A stretch of 64,000 bases of DNA from Shinella zoogloeoides (GTDB lineage Bacteria > Pseudomonadota > Alphaproteobacteria > Rhizobiales > Rhizobiaceae): contig NZ_CP131131.1 of NCBI RefSeq assembly GCF_033705735.1, forward strand, positions 620,001-684,000, in the 5' to 3' direction. The position numbers were made by a program, and so were the translations under genes. The notes beneath the pieces were generated by a model, which did not search any database, had not been told where the DNA came from, and worked only from the letters and a program-made list of their open reading frames with translations. Numbering within the stretch: the first letter of the stretch is position 1; each line of letters opens with the position of its first letter. Positions 8,511-17,115 of this stretch are shown one piece after another.

Positions 8511-8746
8511 AGAAAAAATGATTTGCCCGCCTTAAAAGACGAATACACACCAAGCTGTGAGCAATGCCGTGAGCGGTCCTATGCTGTTATCGGTTCGAGC
8601 CTTTTTAGAAGCCAGCGTCACAGCTTATCTGCATAAGCCCAGAGCCGCTGCGTCTACCAAGAGAGTGGCGTCCGCGTGCGCATTTAGGGCCGAAGCTGGG
8701 ATGGGAGCGCGGTGGTGAAACGGCGACGCAATCGACGAGAGACGGC
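8511..8746. other. Intergenic region, nothing recognised
   Basis: Between the GntR operator and the livH remnant there is no coding signal or clear structural element. It separates the leftward TRAP operon from a fragment on the other strand. Confidence 0.4.
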
Positions 8747-8989
8747 ATGGAACAATTCATCATCAATGGCGCGATCCTATCGACCAATTGCGCGCTGATT
8801 CCGCCCGGCCTCACGCTCATCTTCGGCATCATGAACGTGCTGAACTTCGCACGCAGCCGGATGTTCATGATCGGCAGCCTCGTGGTCTACTGGGTCTGCG
8901 CGGTCTATGGAATGCCCTATGGGGTGAGGCTGACGGGCCGCAAAGAAAACTCGATGCTGCTCGCCGTCGGCACGGCTTTCGTGCTGTGA
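8747..8989 (+). pseudogene. Truncated branched-chain amino acid ABC permease (LivH) fragment
   Basis: The 80-codon frame begins MEQFIINGAILSTNCALIPP and continues GLTLIFGIMNVLNFARSRMFMIG, which is the N-terminal part of LivH permeases (normally about 290 residues). It breaks off after LLAVGTAFVL where the family continues through several more membrane helices. Bases after 8989 hold no livH sequence in any frame. It is a remnant, unrelated to the complete liv cluster at 27-31 kb. Confidence 0.75.
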
Positions 8990-9150
8990 TATCGCCGAGT
9001 TCCATGGACCGTCTTCGCGGAGCGGTATCTGGATGATGAATATGAAGCTGCCCTATCAAGAGGCTGGTCATCCGGGCTTCGAGGAAAGAAGAGAGCGGGA
9101 TAATCAGTCATAGCTGTTTTCTTACTCGTCGATGGGAATCGCCGGAATGT

Positions 9151-10257
9151 TCAGTGGCGCCCGAGTACGTGCCATTTCTCCGCGCTCTTGCCGGATAAGG
9201 CGATGTAATGCCCGTAGAGATTGGCGGTCGGGTCGCAATGCGTCGCGGCGAGAAGCAGGCGGCTACCGAGGCGCGGCGGCTTCCGTCCCGGTGGTAGCCG
9301 GACGACGCCATGTTCATCGCCAGCAAAGTGGTAGGAGGAACCGTTCGGCGCGCCGAGGATCATATCCGGCATAGGGCCGTTGAAGGCAACAGCCTTCGTG
9401 CCAGCATCCACCGTCACCTGTCCTTCGCGGTTGGCCGACACCACGGTTGTCAGGATGAACAGTGATTGTTCATAGGGCAGGGCGCCGCCCTCCTTGTCGG
9501 TGATGCGTCGATAGTCCGCGTCCATGAAGACATAGGAACCGACCTGCACCTCGTTGAACGGCCCGGCGCAATCGAAACCGAAGGTTCCGGTGCCGCTGCC
9601 CGTGACGATGTCTGCCGTGATCCCGGCCTGGCGCAGCCCGGTGAGGGTCTGCCTCAAGGTATCCGCCACCTGCCGGGCTCCGGCTTCGCGGGCATCGTGA
9701 TCGGCAATGTGCTGCACCTGTCCAGCAAAGCCTTGAATGCCACAAAAAACCACAGCAGGGGAAAAGACCGCACGTTCTGCAAGCGAAATGGCGGCAGCTA
9801 CGGACTGTGTCCCGGAGCGGCCCTGCCCGACATCGAGTTCGACGACAACCGAAATGGGGCGGGCATTACGGCTTTTTACCGCCTCGATCTGGGCTAGATG
9901 ATCCTGATGATCGAGGGTCAAGGTGAGATCCACCCGTTCGCCCAGTTGCACGGCGCGCGCGTACTTTTCATCGCCCGCCAGCGGAGACGTAATCATCAGG
10001 GGCCCGACGCTGGCGTCGGCAAGCGCTTCGGCCTCGCCGATTGTGGCGCAGGCGATCCCCACGGCCCCCGCCTCGAGCTGGAGGCGCGCAATCTCGGCGC
10101 ATTTGTGAGTTTTTGCATGCGGCCGCAACGCAATTCCGGCCTGCCGGGCATGGAACGCCATGGTATCGATGTTGCGCGTCAGCGCGGCGACGTCGATCAT
10201 CGCGCAAGGCGTTGGCAGGGAAAGCAGGCGTGGATCGTCCGGACGAAGCGATGACAT
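9151..10257 (-). CDS. DSD1-family PLP enzyme (D-threonine aldolase / D-serine dehydratase-like)
   Basis: 368 residues with the alanine-racemase-type N-terminal barrel: RPHAKTHK holds the PLP lysine at about residue 49. The C-terminal metal-binding part has ATHCDPTANLY, the His-Cys pair seen in D-serine dehydratases and D-threonine or 3-hydroxyaspartate aldolases. It would cleave or dehydrate a beta-hydroxy amino acid in the cytoplasm. It is the last gene of the Pot-type operon and follows an FAD oxidase-like gene by 17 bases. Which of these activities applies cannot be decided here. Confidence 0.85.
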   Translation of the reverse strand: MSSLRPDDPRLLSLPTPCAMIDVAALTRNIDTMAFHARQAGIALRPHAKTHKCAEIARLQLEAGAVGIACATIGEAEALADASVGPLMITSPLAGDEKYARAVQLGERVDLTLTLDHQDHLAQIEAVKSRNARPISVVVELDVGQGRSGTQSVAAAISLAERAVFSPAVVFCGIQGFAGQVQHIADHDAREAGARQVADTLRQTLTGLRQAGITADIVTGSGTGTFGFDCAGPFNEVQVGSYVFMDADYRRITDKEGGALPYEQSLFILTTVVSANREGQVTVDAGTKAVAFNGPMPDMILGAPNGSSYHFAGDEHGVVRLPPGRKPPRLGSRLLLAATHCDPTANLYGHYIALSGKSAEKWHVLGRH

Positions 10258-10274
10258 GGCTGCTCCTCCTAGGG

Positions 10275-11570
10275 TCAGGACTGGTTGCCGCGGAAGCGCG
10301 ACAGGCGGAAGGGGGAGGGATCGACCACCGGATTGTCGTTGGCGACGAGATCAGCGGTCAGGCGGCCGGCGCCCAGACCCAGCCCGAAGCCATGACCCGA
10401 ATAGCCGGTGGACACCACCAGACCTGGTGCGGCCTCCACAGGCGCGATGACGGGAACGGCGTCGGGTGTGACGTCGATCAGGCCAGCCCATTCTTCCGCA
10501 ATCTTTGCGCCACGGAAATGGGGGAAGGTTTCCACCAGATGGTGCCAGGCTTTCGAAAGATCGCGGCGGACAGGCGCTGGGTCCAGGACGGCATCCGTTC
10601 GCGGCCGGTTGAACTGTTGGGGGGAAAGAAAGCTTCCGGCTGTGCGTCTGCCTGCCTGGAGCCGGATAGAGCGCCACTCCTCCCGCATCAGCCCGAGGAA
10701 ATCCGGCAGGAAGCGAAAACTGTCGGCGACGATTTCCGCCGTCATCGTGGTGCCGAAGCCGACCGTATAGCCGCCATCGAGCCGTTTGCGGATGGAAAAG
10801 CCGCCGCCTTTCATGGAAAGAGCAGGACCGCCATCGAAGGCTTCGGTGCGCAATGTGGATTCGGTGATCGCAAGCTGCGGCAGGCGGATGTCGAGGGGGC
10901 GCAACATGGCGCTTGACCAGGCGCCTCCCGCAAGCACCACTCGCTGGCAGGCGAGACGACGCCCCCTGTCGAGCAGCACGCCGGATATCCGCCCGCCGGA
11001 AAGCTCGATCCCCTCCACGGCAGTGCGGGTATGGATGCGCGCTCCTGCCCGCATGGCGGCGGCGGCGATGGCGGGGGCGGCCATGCCGGGTTCAGCTCGC
11101 CCGTCGGAGGGGGCGTATAGCGCTTCGCGCCACCGGCCGCGATGTTCGGGGACGAGGCGGGAAATTTCGGCAGCGGAGAGCATACGGCAATCGACACTGT
11201 AATCGCGCGCTTTTTCCAGCCAACCGTGGCCCTCGTCGATCTGCCGGTCAGTGGAAAAGACGTTCAGCGTGCCGCAGACGGCAAAGCCGGTCGCGCCCGG
11301 CAGGCGGGCTTCCAGATCGCGCCACAGCCGCATGCTTTCGAGTATCAGCGGTAGTTCGCGGATATCGCGCCCCTGCGTTCGGCACCAACCCCAGTTGCGG
11401 CTGGATTGCTCGCAGGCGATCTCCGATTTTTCAAGGAGAGCCGTCGAAATGCCACGCTCGGCCAGAAACAGCGCCGTGCTGCAACCGATGATCCCGCCGC
11501 CGATGATGACGACATCGGCCGCCTCGCCGGTCCATTGAGATGTAACGATCCTGTTCACTCGTGGTGCCAT
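10275..11570 (-). CDS. FAD-dependent amino acid oxidoreductase (DAO family)
   Basis: 431 residues. The dinucleotide-binding motif VVIIGGGIIGCSTALFLAERG is at the N-terminus, followed by EQSSRNWGWCRTQGRD and near the C-terminus GLVVSTGYSGHGFGLG, the second FAD contact of the D-amino acid oxidase family. It probably oxidises an imported amine or amino acid. It lies downstream of the permease genes and upstream of the DSD1-type gene. The other FAD enzyme of the operon (15592-16875) is only distantly similar, so the two are unlikely to be simple duplicates. Confidence 0.85.
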   Translation of the reverse strand: MAPRVNRIVTSQWTGEAADVVIIGGGIIGCSTALFLAERGISTALLEKSEIACEQSSRNWGWCRTQGRDIRELPLILESMRLWRDLEARLPGATGFAVCGTLNVFSTDRQIDEGHGWLEKARDYSVDCRMLSAAEISRLVPEHRGRWREALYAPSDGRAEPGMAAPAIAAAAMRAGARIHTRTAVEGIELSGGRISGVLLDRGRRLACQRVVLAGGAWSSAMLRPLDIRLPQLAITESTLRTEAFDGGPALSMKGGGFSIRKRLDGGYTVGFGTTMTAEIVADSFRFLPDFLGLMREEWRSIRLQAGRRTAGSFLSPQQFNRPRTDAVLDPAPVRRDLSKAWHHLVETFPHFRGAKIAEEWAGLIDVTPDAVPVIAPVEAAPGLVVSTGYSGHGFGLGLGAGRLTADLVANDNPVVDPSPFRLSRFRGNQS

Positions 11571-11593
11571 GGAAAATGCCTTCCTGTCTGAGA

Positions 11594-12394
11594 CTACAGC
11601 CGCCTTTGCGAGAGGATGCGGAATAGCGCGATGCCGATGAGGGGTAACCCGACGGTGATGGCGACCATGATGGTGCCGAGCGCATTGATCTCGGGGCTGA
11701 CGGAATCGCGCAGCATGCTGTAGATTTGCGTAGGTAAGGTTTCGGTGCCGACCGGACGCCAGAAGATCGAGGCGGTGACGTTGTCGAAGGACAGCGTGAA
11801 GGACAACAACAGTCCGGCGACGACGGCCGGCATCAGCAGCGGCAGGGTGATTTCGCGGAATACCTGGAAGCGGTTGGCGCCAAGGGTGGCGGCGGCTTCC
11901 TCATAAGCCTTCTGTATGGTCATCAGCCGTGCATGCACGACCAGCACCACATAGGGCAGTGCCAGCATGATATGGCCCGTCAGCAGCAGCCCGAAACTGC
12001 GCGGTTGCTTGAACCATTGCAGGAACAGCAAAAGTCCGACTGCCAGCACCGTTTCTGGCACCAGAAGCGGGGTGAGCAGGAACGTGTTGATGAGCTTCTT
12101 GCCGGGAAACTCGTAGCGGACCAGTGCAAGGGCGGCGAGAATGCCGACGGTGCCGCAGATGAGAGCGGTCAGCACGCCAAGTAGCAGCGAGGTTTTCAAC
12201 GCGCGCATCACCGTCTGGTTGGCGAAGAGTTCGCCGAACCAGTGCAGCCCGAAGCCCTGGATCGGGAAGGAGCCGTATTCGGCGGTGTTGAAGGAAAGCA
12301 GGATCACCACGAAGACCGGCCCGAACAAGAACAGGTAGACGAGCGCGGTGAAGAGTTTGAGCAGCCAGCCGGGGCTGTCATCGGCGGAAGTCAT
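11594..12394 (-). CDS. ABC transporter permease (PotC-like)
   Basis: 266 residues with six membrane helices and the EAA loop EEAAATLGANRFQVFREITLPLL. This is the second inner-membrane permease of a spermidine/putrescine-type (Pot/opine-type) importer. Its start overlaps the end of the first permease by 4 bases. The substrate follows the binding protein and catabolic genes, probably an amino acid or amine. Confidence 0.93.
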   Translation of the reverse strand: MTSADDSPGWLLKLFTALVYLFLFGPVFVVILLSFNTAEYGSFPIQGFGLHWFGELFANQTVMRALKTSLLLGVLTALICGTVGILAALALVRYEFPGKKLINTFLLTPLLVPETVLAVGLLLFLQWFKQPRSFGLLLTGHIMLALPYVVLVVHARLMTIQKAYEEAAATLGANRFQVFREITLPLLMPAVVAGLLLSFTLSFDNVTASIFWRPVGTETLPTQIYSMLRDSVSPEINALGTIMVAITVGLPLIGIALFRILSQRRL

Positions 12395-13272
12395 CGCGTC
12401 AGCCCTTTCGTGATCGAACCGATGCCGAGATAGCGGCTATAGACGGCGGTCAGCAGAAGTAGCAGCAGCGTCAGGGCGAGCGACAGCACGGCGCCCATCG
12501 GCCAGTTAAGTTCGTGATTGATGGTGTCGGCGATAATGTTGCCAAACATATAGTCGTCGGGTCCGCCAAGGAGGGCTGGCGTGATATAAGTGCCCGCCGC
12601 CAGTACCAGCGACAGGAGAATGCCGGAGCAGAGGCCCGGTAGTGACAGCGGCAGGGTGATCTCGCGGAACGCCTGCCATGAGGTGCAGCCAAGGGTTCTG
12701 GCGGCATGCAGCAGGTTGCGGTCGATGCCATCGATGCTGACATAGATGTTGAGGATGAGATAGGGCAGCACGAAGCTCAATATGCCGAGGATGACGGAGA
12801 ATTCGGTGTAAAGCAGGGTCAGCGGCGCATCGGTGATGCCGGCCCACATCAGGAAGGCGTTCACCGCGCCGCGTTCGCCGAGAATATTGATCCAGGCGAG
12901 GTTGCGGATGATGAAGCTGATCCAGAAGGGCAGGACCAGCAGCAGCAGCAGGAAGGGCCGCAGCATGGCGGCGGAAAAGGCGATGGTATAGGCGACGGGG
13001 TAGCCGATGAAGACGGCGATGATGGTGGCCGTCAGCGCTATGCGTATGGTTTTCCAGAGGCCGGTATAATAATAGGGATCGGAAAACAGCATGGCCCAGT
13101 TTTCGAGGTTAAAGCCCGCGGCATCGCGGCCGCCGCCAATATAGGTATTGAAGCTGTAGCGCAGCATCATTGCGGTGGGTGCGATGATCAGCAGCACCAG
13201 CACAATGATGGCTGGTGCCAGAAGTAGGATAAGGCGCAGCCGGTCGCCGCGCTCAAGGGGAGCCGCCGCCAT
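12391..13272 (-). CDS. ABC transporter permease (PotB-like)
   Basis: 293 residues. The real start MAAAPLERGDRLRL at 13272 directly follows the ATPase stop; a longer frame to 13599 is a shadow of the ATPase gene. The EAA loop is ARTLGCTSWQAFREITLPLS. It forms the transmembrane pore with the PotC-like protein. Confidence 0.93.
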   Translation of the reverse strand: MAAAPLERGDRLRLILLLAPAIIVLVLLIIAPTAMMLRYSFNTYIGGGRDAAGFNLENWAMLFSDPYYYTGLWKTIRIALTATIIAVFIGYPVAYTIAFSAAMLRPFLLLLLVLPFWISFIIRNLAWINILGERGAVNAFLMWAGITDAPLTLLYTEFSVILGILSFVLPYLILNIYVSIDGIDRNLLHAARTLGCTSWQAFREITLPLSLPGLCSGILLSLVLAAGTYITPALLGGPDDYMFGNIIADTINHELNWPMGAVLSLALTLLLLLLTAVYSRYLGIGSITKGLTR

Positions 13273-13273
13273 A

Positions 13274-14356
13274 TCAGACCCTTCCTTCGATGGGCAGATG
13301 GTTTCCGGCTGCATCGAGAAGGGCGATGCGATCGGGATCGAAGCTCGTTTCTGCCAGATCGCCCACCTGCAGCGGGCGGCTGTCGTCGGGGGCGGAGGCG
13401 GTGATGCGCAATCCTTCGAGGTCGAGCGTGTAGGTAGTCTTGTCGCCGAGGAAGGTGCGCTCGACCACCCGCGCCGTGGGGGCCTGGGACACGCCCGGCG
13501 GGCCGACACGGACATACGGTGAACGGATGACGGCTTCGACTGCTTCGCCCGGTCTTGCTGATACGCGGCCGGGGATGCGGGTGCGAATGCCCACCACATC
13601 GATTAGCGTTGAATCCTTGTCGCTTTCGGCCACGGTTGCCGCAAGCACGTTGGCGTGGCCGAGGAATTCTGCGACGAAACGCGACTTCGGAGTGCGGTAG
13701 ATATCCTCCGGCGTGCCGGTCTGGATGATGCGCCCGTCCTTCATGACAACAACCACATCGGCCATGGCGAGCGCTTCTTCCTGATCGTGGGTGACGAAGA
13801 CGGTGGTGATGCCGGTTGCCTGCTGCAGCGCGCGGATTTCGCTGCGCATGTCGGCGCGCAGGTTAGCGTCGAGCGCCGACAGCGGTTCGTCGAGAAGCAG
13901 GACGTCAGGCTTCGTGACGATGGCGCGGGCAATGGCGATGCGCTGTTGCTGGCCGCCGGACAGTTGCGATGGATAGCGCACTGCGGTTGCGGGAAGACGG
14001 ACCATCTCCAGTGCTTCGTTGACCTTTGCGGCGATCTCAGCTTTCGGCAGGCCGCGATATTTGAGGCCGAAGGCGATGTTGTCGAACACCGTCTTGTGGG
14101 GGAAGAGAGCGTAGTTCTGGAAGACGAGGCCGACATTGCGCTTGTGGACGGGCACATCGGTCACCGGGCGGCCGTTGATGAGGATGTCGCCGTCGCTTAC
14201 CCCGGCAAGACCGGCGACGGAGCGCAGCAGGGTGGTCTTGCCGCAGCCCGATGGTCCCAGCAACGCCACGAAGCCGCCTGTCTCCACAGTCAGGTTGACA
14301 TCGTGAACGGCAACGAAGGAGCCGTAACGCAGCGTGACTGAGCGAAATTCCAACAT
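13274..14356 (-). CDS. ABC transporter ATP-binding protein (PotA-like)
   Basis: 360 residues. Walker A is GPSGCGKTT, the signature is LSGGQQQR, and Walker B is VLLLDEPLSALD; the C-terminal TOBE-type domain ends PLQVGDLAETSFDPDRIALLD. The start at 14356 (MLEFRSVTLRYGSF) fits the family; a start at 14383 is possible but lacks a ribosome site. It energises the Pot-type importer and lies after the binding protein gene and its hairpin. Confidence 0.93.
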   Translation of the reverse strand: MLEFRSVTLRYGSFVAVHDVNLTVETGGFVALLGPSGCGKTTLLRSVAGLAGVSDGDILINGRPVTDVPVHKRNVGLVFQNYALFPHKTVFDNIAFGLKYRGLPKAEIAAKVNEALEMVRLPATAVRYPSQLSGGQQQRIAIARAIVTKPDVLLLDEPLSALDANLRADMRSEIRALQQATGITTVFVTHDQEEALAMADVVVVMKDGRIIQTGTPEDIYRTPKSRFVAEFLGHANVLAATVAESDKDSTLIDVVGIRTRIPGRVSARPGEAVEAVIRSPYVRVGPPGVSQAPTARVVERTFLGDKTTYTLDLEGLRITASAPDDSRPLQVGDLAETSFDPDRIALLDAAGNHLPIEGRV

Positions 14357-14390
14357 GATCCGGCAGTACTCCTTTGTGGACATGAGAAAG

Positions 14391-14422
14391 AGACACGCAG
14401 CGTTCGAGGGCGCCGCGTGTCT
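14391..14422 (-). promoter_or_regulatory. Intercistronic hairpin after the Pot-type binding protein gene
   Basis: AGACACGC (14391-14398) pairs perfectly with GCGTGTCT (14415-14422), and inner GCG/CGC bases extend the stem. It stands between the binding protein stop and the ATPase start, like the hairpins after the other binding protein genes in the window. Confidence 0.5.
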
Positions 14423-14440
14423 TCGGCGATCCCGGGCGCC

Positions 14441-15562
14441 TCAGGCGCCCTTGGCGATCCGCCGCCACTGGGTTTCGAACCGGTCGAGATTCTCCGCCCA
14501 ATAGATGCCATCGGGGATGCTGAACCCGGCAAAGGTGCCGCTCGGATCGTAGCCCGCCTGTTCCTTCAATTTCTGGGGGAACTCGGTCTGCTTGGGATCG
14601 AGCGAGGAGCCGTTGTTGGTGCGCTGGCAATAGTCGAAATTGACTTCCGGCTTCAGCAGGAAATCGAGCAACTTCTCGCAGGGCTCCATTGGCGAACCTT
14701 TCAGCACGAACAGATTCTGCATCCAGGCAAGGCACTGTTCCGGTTCCAGATACTCGATCGGATAGCCCTGCTTCTTCAACGCCGTGGCGCGCGTCGACCA
14801 GATATCGGCGACGATCACCTCCTCCTTGGCGAGCAGATCCATGACCTCCGCCCCGGATTCCCAGTATTTCTTGACCAGCGGACGCTGCTCGCGAAGCGAT
14901 GTCATGAGCGCGTCGGTGTCGCTCATATTGTTCGTATCCTGTCCGGCATGGACGGCCGCTGCCCAGATGCGCTCCATCGCATTGTTGCTGAGCGCCATTT
15001 TGCCTTCAAAGCGTTTGTCCCACAGCAGCTTGAAGCCGAGCGATCGGGCCTCTTCCGGTGACACATGCTTGGTGTTGTAAGCAATGCCAGTTGTGCCGTA
15101 ATTATAGGGAACGCCTGAGAGCTTGCCGTTCGGTGTCAGCTTGCGCAGCCGTTCGATGAGGGTCGGCGAGACAAGCTTCAGATTGGGGATATTGGCTTCG
15201 TTCAGTTCGGAATTGGCTTCGAGATCGACATAACGCTTGTACATTTCGAAGCCGGAATTGGCGAAGACGTTCAGATCGCCCGCACCGCCCGATTTGATGC
15301 GGGTGATGACCTCGGTTTCGTCGCCGAAGGTGCCTTCCACCACTTCGATGGCGGTTGCCTTGCTGAACGGTGCAAGGCCCGCCTCGTGCATTGCCTTCTG
15401 CGTCATGCCGCCGAAGCCGTAATAGGTAAGCTTTTCGCCCGCGGCCCAGGAGGGCGCGGCCTTCAGAGCGACGAGCGCCGCCACGGAGCCAAGACCGGCA
15501 AGGTTGAAGGCGCGGCGGCTGATGCCTTTTTGCAATTTTCTGTCGTTATGATGGTCGCTCAT
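14441..15562 (-). CDS. ABC transporter substrate-binding protein (PotD-like)
   Basis: 373 residues. The N-terminus has GISRRAFNLAGLGSVAALVALKAAPSWA, a twin-arginine style signal peptide with an AWA-like cleavage site. The mature part shows PotD/opine-binding landmarks such as YNYGTTGIAYNTKHV and LEPEQCLAWMQNLFVLKGSP. It would bind the amino or amine substrate in the periplasm. The preceding gene is the DadA-like enzyme, 29 bases upstream. Confidence 0.92.
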   Translation of the reverse strand: MSDHHNDRKLQKGISRRAFNLAGLGSVAALVALKAAPSWAAGEKLTYYGFGGMTQKAMHEAGLAPFSKATAIEVVEGTFGDETEVITRIKSGGAGDLNVFANSGFEMYKRYVDLEANSELNEANIPNLKLVSPTLIERLRKLTPNGKLSGVPYNYGTTGIAYNTKHVSPEEARSLGFKLLWDKRFEGKMALSNNAMERIWAAAVHAGQDTNNMSDTDALMTSLREQRPLVKKYWESGAEVMDLLAKEEVIVADIWSTRATALKKQGYPIEYLEPEQCLAWMQNLFVLKGSPMEPCEKLLDFLLKPEVNFDYCQRTNNGSSLDPKQTEFPQKLKEQAGYDPSGTFAGFSIPDGIYWAENLDRFETQWRRIAKGA

Positions 15563-15591
15563 GCTGTTCCCCTTTGCTGGTTTGTTCGGAA

Positions 15592-16875
15592 TTATCGGAC
15601 GTAGGAGCGTGTCGGCGCGAAGGGCGCCAAATCCAGAGCCGGTTTGCGGCCTGAAACGAGATCGGCGACGACCTGACCGGTAGCGGGGCCGAGCGTCAGG
15701 CCGATATGGTTATGCCCGAAGGCGAGGATGACGTTCGGATGCCCCGGTGCCGGGCCGAGAACCGGCAGCGAGTCCGGCAGGGACGGGCGCAGACCCAGCC
15801 ATTCGCTTTTCGGCTCGCCTGCAAGCGAGGGCAGCATGGTGCGTGCATGCACGAGAAGCCGGTGGGCACGGCCGTAATCGGGAGGAGCATCCCGCCCGGC
15901 ATATTCCACGCCGACGGTCATGCGCAGGCCTTCCTCCATCGGGCAGAGGTTGATGTAATGCTCGGCCCACAGTGTCGGGCGGCTCAGGGTCTTTTTCGGC
16001 TGAGGCAGGAGAAGGTGATAACCGCGCTCGGATTCGAGCGGCACGGATAGGCCGAGGCTTTTGCACAGCGGCTCTGACCAGGCGCCGCAGGCGACCACGA
16101 CGGTATCGAAGGAATGCGCGCCGCTTTCGGTGACGATCGTGCAGCCGCCGTCGCGGCTTTCGATGCGCGTGACGGCGGCCGGGCGCAATTCGCCGCCATG
16201 CGCCAAAAGATGATTGACGCATGCCTCGACCAGCCGCTTGGGATTGCTGACGAAGCGCGAATGCGGCTGTAGGACGCCCATTGAAAATTTCGGCGCCAGA
16301 TGCGGCTCCAGATCGTGGATCGCCGACCGGTCGAGCACATCCAGAGCCATGCCATGCTCCGTCGCGAAGCGACGCGAATCCGCGCCGCCCTCAAAGCCCG
16401 CCTCGGTGGAATAAACCGTCAGCCTGCCGACATTGTGAATAACATCGCCAACAGGAACGATGCGAAGAAGGGCATCGTAAGCTGCGATCGCGTTGCGGCT
16501 CAGCGAAAGCAATGCCTGCGCCGTCCTTTCGATCTTCGACCAGCGCGTGGCGAGCACCAGCCGCATCAGCCAGGGTAGCGCCTTCGGGAAATATCCCGGG
16601 CGGATGATGACCGGCCCGTCCCTGTCCATGAGCATGGAGGGGATTTCGCGCAGGATGCCGGGCGTGGCGATCGGCAGGCAGCTCGAGGCCTCGACGATGC
16701 CGGCATTTCCATAGGATGCGCCGCCCGCCGGGCCTCGCGGATCCCACAAGGTTACCCTGTGGCCGACGTTCTGAAGAAAGACCGCCGCGGCCGCGCCGAC
16801 GATGCCCGCGCCGATGACTGCGACGGTTCGCCCCTGCAAGGGAACGGCTGGATTGCTAGGCGAGACCTCGGACAT
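15592..16875 (-). CDS. FAD-dependent D-amino acid dehydrogenase (DadA-like)
   Basis: 427 residues. It has the FAD motif VAVIGAGIVGAAAAVFLQNVG, GGASYGNAGIVEASSCLPIATPG as in DadA, and near the end FGHNHIGLTLGPATG. DadA enzymes oxidise D-amino acids to keto acids with electrons passed to the respiratory chain. It is the first gene of a seven-gene minus-strand operon with the Pot-type importer, and its promoter region is shared with the divergent MocR gene. The exact D-amino acid is not evident. Confidence 0.9.
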   Translation of the reverse strand: MSEVSPSNPAVPLQGRTVAVIGAGIVGAAAAVFLQNVGHRVTLWDPRGPAGGASYGNAGIVEASSCLPIATPGILREIPSMLMDRDGPVIIRPGYFPKALPWLMRLVLATRWSKIERTAQALLSLSRNAIAAYDALLRIVPVGDVIHNVGRLTVYSTEAGFEGGADSRRFATEHGMALDVLDRSAIHDLEPHLAPKFSMGVLQPHSRFVSNPKRLVEACVNHLLAHGGELRPAAVTRIESRDGGCTIVTESGAHSFDTVVVACGAWSEPLCKSLGLSVPLESERGYHLLLPQPKKTLSRPTLWAEHYINLCPMEEGLRMTVGVEYAGRDAPPDYGRAHRLLVHARTMLPSLAGEPKSEWLGLRPSLPDSLPVLGPAPGHPNVILAFGHNHIGLTLGPATGQVVADLVSGRKPALDLAPFAPTRSYVR

Positions 16876-16877
16876 AA

Positions 16878-16993
16878 ATGGTTTTTAACCGCAGAGCGGC
16901 TCCTCCATAAAACCATACAGCACGAGAATAAATTCATACAAAGCCTACTTTGTCTATATTAATATCGCGAGAAAACCATTTTTAATTGGTTTC
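16878..16993. promoter_or_regulatory. Divergent control region with AAAACCAT repeats
   Basis: AAAACCAT occurs at 16909-16916 and 16972-16979, in the same direction and 63 bases (six helical turns) apart. An inverted copy, ATGGTTTT, is at 16878-16885 and a near copy, TTGGTTTC, at 16986-16993. Between them ACAAAG-CCTA-CTTTGT at 16938-16953 is a perfect inverted repeat. MocR proteins typically bind direct repeats in such divergent regions, so these are candidate operators. Confidence 0.45.
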
Positions 16994-17115
16994 TTGATTC
17001 AGATCGACCGGAAGGCTATTGTTCGGGAGATCGCCATTTTGGTGCTAAGCATGCGTAGTTTTTGTGTTTCTTGAAATCTTTGACGTTAAATCCAAAGCGT
17101 GGCCCGAGACAGACA

